A DNA stretch of 64,000 bases from NCBI RefSeq assembly GCF_004339525.1, contig NZ_SMGE01000001.1:1674001-1738000 (forward strand), in the 5' to 3' direction. Origin of the DNA: Flavobacterium sp. 90. Its GTDB lineage: Bacteria > Bacteroidota > Bacteroidia > Flavobacteriales > Flavobacteriaceae. The notes under the pieces were generated by a model. It was not told the origin of the DNA. It searched no databases and worked only from the letters and a program-made list of their open reading frames with translations. Below are positions 59,536-64,000 of the stretch, piece after piece. A program made the translations under genes and the position numbers. How positions within the stretch are numbered: position 1 is the first letter of the stretch; each line of letters opens with the position of its first letter.

Positions 59536-61839
59536 ATGAATCAAGATTATATAAAACCGGACAACTGGTCCATCATTGAAGAAGGATTTGATGCCGAACG
59601 CGTAAAATCGTCCGAAAGTCTTTTTAGTATCGGAAACGGTGCGATGGGACAACGCGCCAATTTTGAAGAAACTTATTCTGGTGAAACTTTTCAGGGAAGT
59701 TACATCGCAGGAATTTACTATCCGGATAAAACCAAAGTGGGTTGGTGGAAAAACGGATATCCAAAGTATTTTGCGAAGGTATTAAACGCTCCAAACTGGA
59801 TTGGAATTGACGTCGAAATCAACGAAGAAAATTTAGATTTAAATACTTGTACCGAAGTTAAAAACTTCCGTAGAGAATTGAATATGAAAGAAGGTTGGTA
59901 CAATCGTTCTTTTGAAGCTACATTAAAAAACGGAACCGAAATTGCGGTAAATGTTCGTCGTTTTCTTTCTTTGGATTTGGATGAAACGGGAATTATCAAA
60001 TACGAAATTACGCCTTTAAACAAAGATGCAAAAATCGTTTACAAACCTTATATCGACGCTGGTGTAACCAATGAAGATGCAAACTGGGAAGAAAAATTCT
60101 GGGAACCATTAGAAGTAAAAAAATCAAATAGTGACGCTTTTGTAACCGCGCAAACTTTCAAAACGCATTTTAAAGTTACGACTTTCATGCACAATACTAT
60201 TTTTGCAAACGGAGAAAACGTAAATATTTCTCCTTCAACAATCGATTCAACAACAGATAAAGTTCAGTTTACTTACGGAACTATTATCGCAAAAGGACAA
60301 ACCTCATCAATCCAGAAAATTGGTGGTTATACTGTTTCTTTAAACCACGAAAACACTTTGGCTGCAGCCGAAAAAGCAATAAAAGCTGCCGTTAATTTAG
60401 GATACGATACTTTACTTCAAAATCAAATTGAAGCTTGGAGTAAAATCTGGGAAATGTCAGATATTACAATCGATGGTGATGTAAAAGCACAACAAGGAAT
60501 TCGTTTCAACATTTTTCAATTGAACCAAACTTATTTAGGAAAAGATTCTCGTTTGAATATTGGTCCAAAGGGTTTTACGGGAGAAAAATACGGCGGATCA
60601 ACTTATTGGGATACTGAAGCTTATTGTATTCCGTTTTATATGGCGACCAAAGATCAGCAAGTTGCGAGAAACTTATTGACGTATCGTTTCAATCAATTGG
60701 ATAAAGCGATCGAAAATGCCAAAGACAATTTAGGTTTCAAAAATGGCGCTGCTTTATATCCAATGGTGACCATGAATGGTGAAGAATGCCACAACGAATG
60801 GGAAATCACGCACGAAGAAATCCACAGAAATGGTGCAATTGCATTTGCGATTTACAACTATTACCGTTTCACCGGAGATTACTCTTATATTCCTGAAAAA
60901 GGCTTAGAAGTTTTAATTGGAATTGCGCGTTTCTGGCATCAGAGAGCTTCATTTTCTAAAGAAAAAAATCAATACGTGATTCTTGGAGTTACAGGTCCAA
61001 ATGAATACGAAAATAACATCAACAATAATTTCTATACCAATTATATTGCAAAATGGTGTATTGATTTTGCATCGGAACAAATTAATAAAGTTGGAACAGA
61101 ATATCCTGAAGATCACAAACGTGTATTAGAAAAGGTAAAACTTTCGGCTAATGAAATTCAGGAATGGAAAAAAGTTGCTGATGATATGTACTTCCCAACG
61201 TCTAAGGAATTGGGTATTTATTTGCAACAAGACGGTTTCTTAGACAAAGATTTAGTTCCTGTAAAAGACTTAGACAAATCGCAAAGACCAATCAATCAAA
61301 AATGGTCTTGGGATCGTGTTTTACGTTCGCCTTATATCAAACAAGCCGATGTTTTGCAGTGTTTTTATTTCTTCGAAGATCATTTTTCGAAAGAAGAATT
61401 AAAACGCAATTTCGAATTTTACGAATCATTTACTGTTCATGAAAGTTCACTTTCGCCTTGCGTTCACTCAATTCAGGCTGCACATCTGGACAAAATGGAT
61501 ATGGCTTATACCTTCTATTTAAGAACTTCTCGTTTGGATCTTGACGATTATAATAAAGAAGTCGAAGAAGGTTGCCACATTACCTCAATGGCAGGAACTT
61601 GGATGAGTATTGTAGAAGGTTTTGGCGGAATGCGTGTTAAAAATGATCAGCTTCATTTTGCGCCAAAAATTCCAAAAGAATGGAAAGGTTATTCGTTTAA
61701 AATCAACTTTAGAAATCAAATTCTGAAAGTTGATGTAAATCACGACGAAACCACTTTTACAGTAGATGGCGACCAAGATTTAACAATTGTCGTGAACGGA
61801 AATCCTGTAATTGCAAGTAAATTTGTACAAATAAATTAA
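59536..61839 (+). CDS. GH65 maltose (disaccharide) phosphorylase
   Basis: Phosphorolyses maltose to beta-glucose 1-phosphate and glucose; cytoplasmic, 767 aa, the usual GH65 length. The N-terminal beta-sandwich (about 1-270; SLFSIGNGAMGQRANFEE) and the (alpha/alpha)6 barrel are present. The catalytic-acid segment is GEECHNEWEITHEEIHRNGA (from about residue 415), and the phosphate-binding region is around HESSLSPCVHSI. The frame is open from 59497 (TTG), but Met at 59536 matches the family start. Maltose rather than trehalose or kojibiose is inferred from the starch context and pgmB. Confidence 0.95.
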   Translation: MNQDYIKPDNWSIIEEGFDAERVKSSESLFSIGNGAMGQRANFEETYSGETFQGSYIAGIYYPDKTKVGWWKNGYPKYFAKVLNAPNWIGIDVEINEENLDLNTCTEVKNFRRELNMKEGWYNRSFEATLKNGTEIAVNVRRFLSLDLDETGIIKYEITPLNKDAKIVYKPYIDAGVTNEDANWEEKFWEPLEVKKSNSDAFVTAQTFKTHFKVTTFMHNTIFANGENVNISPSTIDSTTDKVQFTYGTIIAKGQTSSIQKIGGYTVSLNHENTLAAAEKAIKAAVNLGYDTLLQNQIEAWSKIWEMSDITIDGDVKAQQGIRFNIFQLNQTYLGKDSRLNIGPKGFTGEKYGGSTYWDTEAYCIPFYMATKDQQVARNLLTYRFNQLDKAIENAKDNLGFKNGAALYPMVTMNGEECHNEWEITHEEIHRNGAIAFAIYNYYRFTGDYSYIPEKGLEVLIGIARFWHQRASFSKEKNQYVILGVTGPNEYENNINNNFYTNYIAKWCIDFASEQINKVGTEYPEDHKRVLEKVKLSANEIQEWKKVADDMYFPTSKELGIYLQQDGFLDKDLVPVKDLDKSQRPINQKWSWDRVLRSPYIKQADVLQCFYFFEDHFSKEELKRNFEFYESFTVHESSLSPCVHSIQAAHLDKMDMAYTFYLRTSRLDLDDYNKEVEEGCHITSMAGTWMSIVEGFGGMRVKNDQLHFAPKIPKEWKGYSFKINFRNQILKVDVNHDETTFTVDGDQDLTIVVNGNPVIASKFVQIN

Positions 61840-61854
61840 ATTACAATACCCTAA

Positions 61855-63981
<2,127 letters not shown>

Positions 63982-64000
63982 TTTTTTCAAAGACAAGTGA

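Overview
The window is AT-rich chromosomal DNA from a Bacteroidota bacterium, most likely Flavobacterium (F. johnsoniae-like). The reasons are a type IX secretion C-terminal sorting domain on an amylase, a SusC/SusD/SusE starch-uptake locus, Bacteroidota-type promoters (TTTG about 19 nt upstream of TAnnTTTG, well formed before tRNA-Phe and rpe), a mevalonate-pathway HMG-CoA reductase, a short RpoD-type primary sigma factor and many lipoproteins. No rRNA, CRISPR array, transposase, integrase or phage gene was recognised.

Left part (1-12 kb): the end of a large surface-type protein; an unknown 130-aa protein; a TPR sensor kinase with an overlapping LytTR response regulator; a small membrane protein whose upstream region carries two 12-nt direct repeats 21 bp apart; rpoD; rpe; a divergent AraC regulator and DHA2-type drug transporter, the latter cut short by an in-frame stop codon; a secreted nuclease lipoprotein; and a Prc/Tsp protease. 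The intergenic gaps hold at least three kinds of palindromic repeat.

Middle (12-38 kb): a plus-strand run surE, small membrane gene, lpxB, NlpC/P60 lipoprotein and comEC; three thioredoxin-like paralogues, two of which lack the active-site cysteines and lie in an apparent tandem duplication that also copied the comEC 3' end; a peptide-use cluster (two POT transporters and a DPP-IV-like peptidase); HMG-CoA reductase and a GYDIA-type GHMP kinase; a minus-strand envelope operon (coaX, outer-membrane protein, lptC, small membrane protein, CNNM/CorC protein, PpiD-like chaperone); tRNA-Phe; a cobalamin riboswitch ahead of a DUF5074-type surface lipoprotein; and an MHS transporter.

Right part (38-64 kb): a starch/maltodextrin locus. 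A T9SS-secreted GH13 amylase, SusC, SusD, SusE and a GH97 (SusB-like) enzyme would cut and import starch fragments. A LacI regulator, a maltose-type MFS transporter, beta-phosphoglucomutase and a GH65 phosphorylase would complete catabolism. The upstream regions of susC and of the amylase share a 24-nt motif with two differences, which suggests co-regulation. Between susE and the amylase sits an unrelated block of about 8-9 kb: two 66-aa precursors with double-glycine leaders and aligned cysteines in a 42-residue core, two GT-A-like putative glycosyltransferases (one with a C-terminal winged-helix-like tail), a C39-like/VKOR/thioredoxin fusion, a C39-peptidase ABC exporter and an HlyD adaptor. 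I read it as a disulfide-rich, possibly glycosylated bacteriocin-like peptide system. It is the most novel-looking element in the window.
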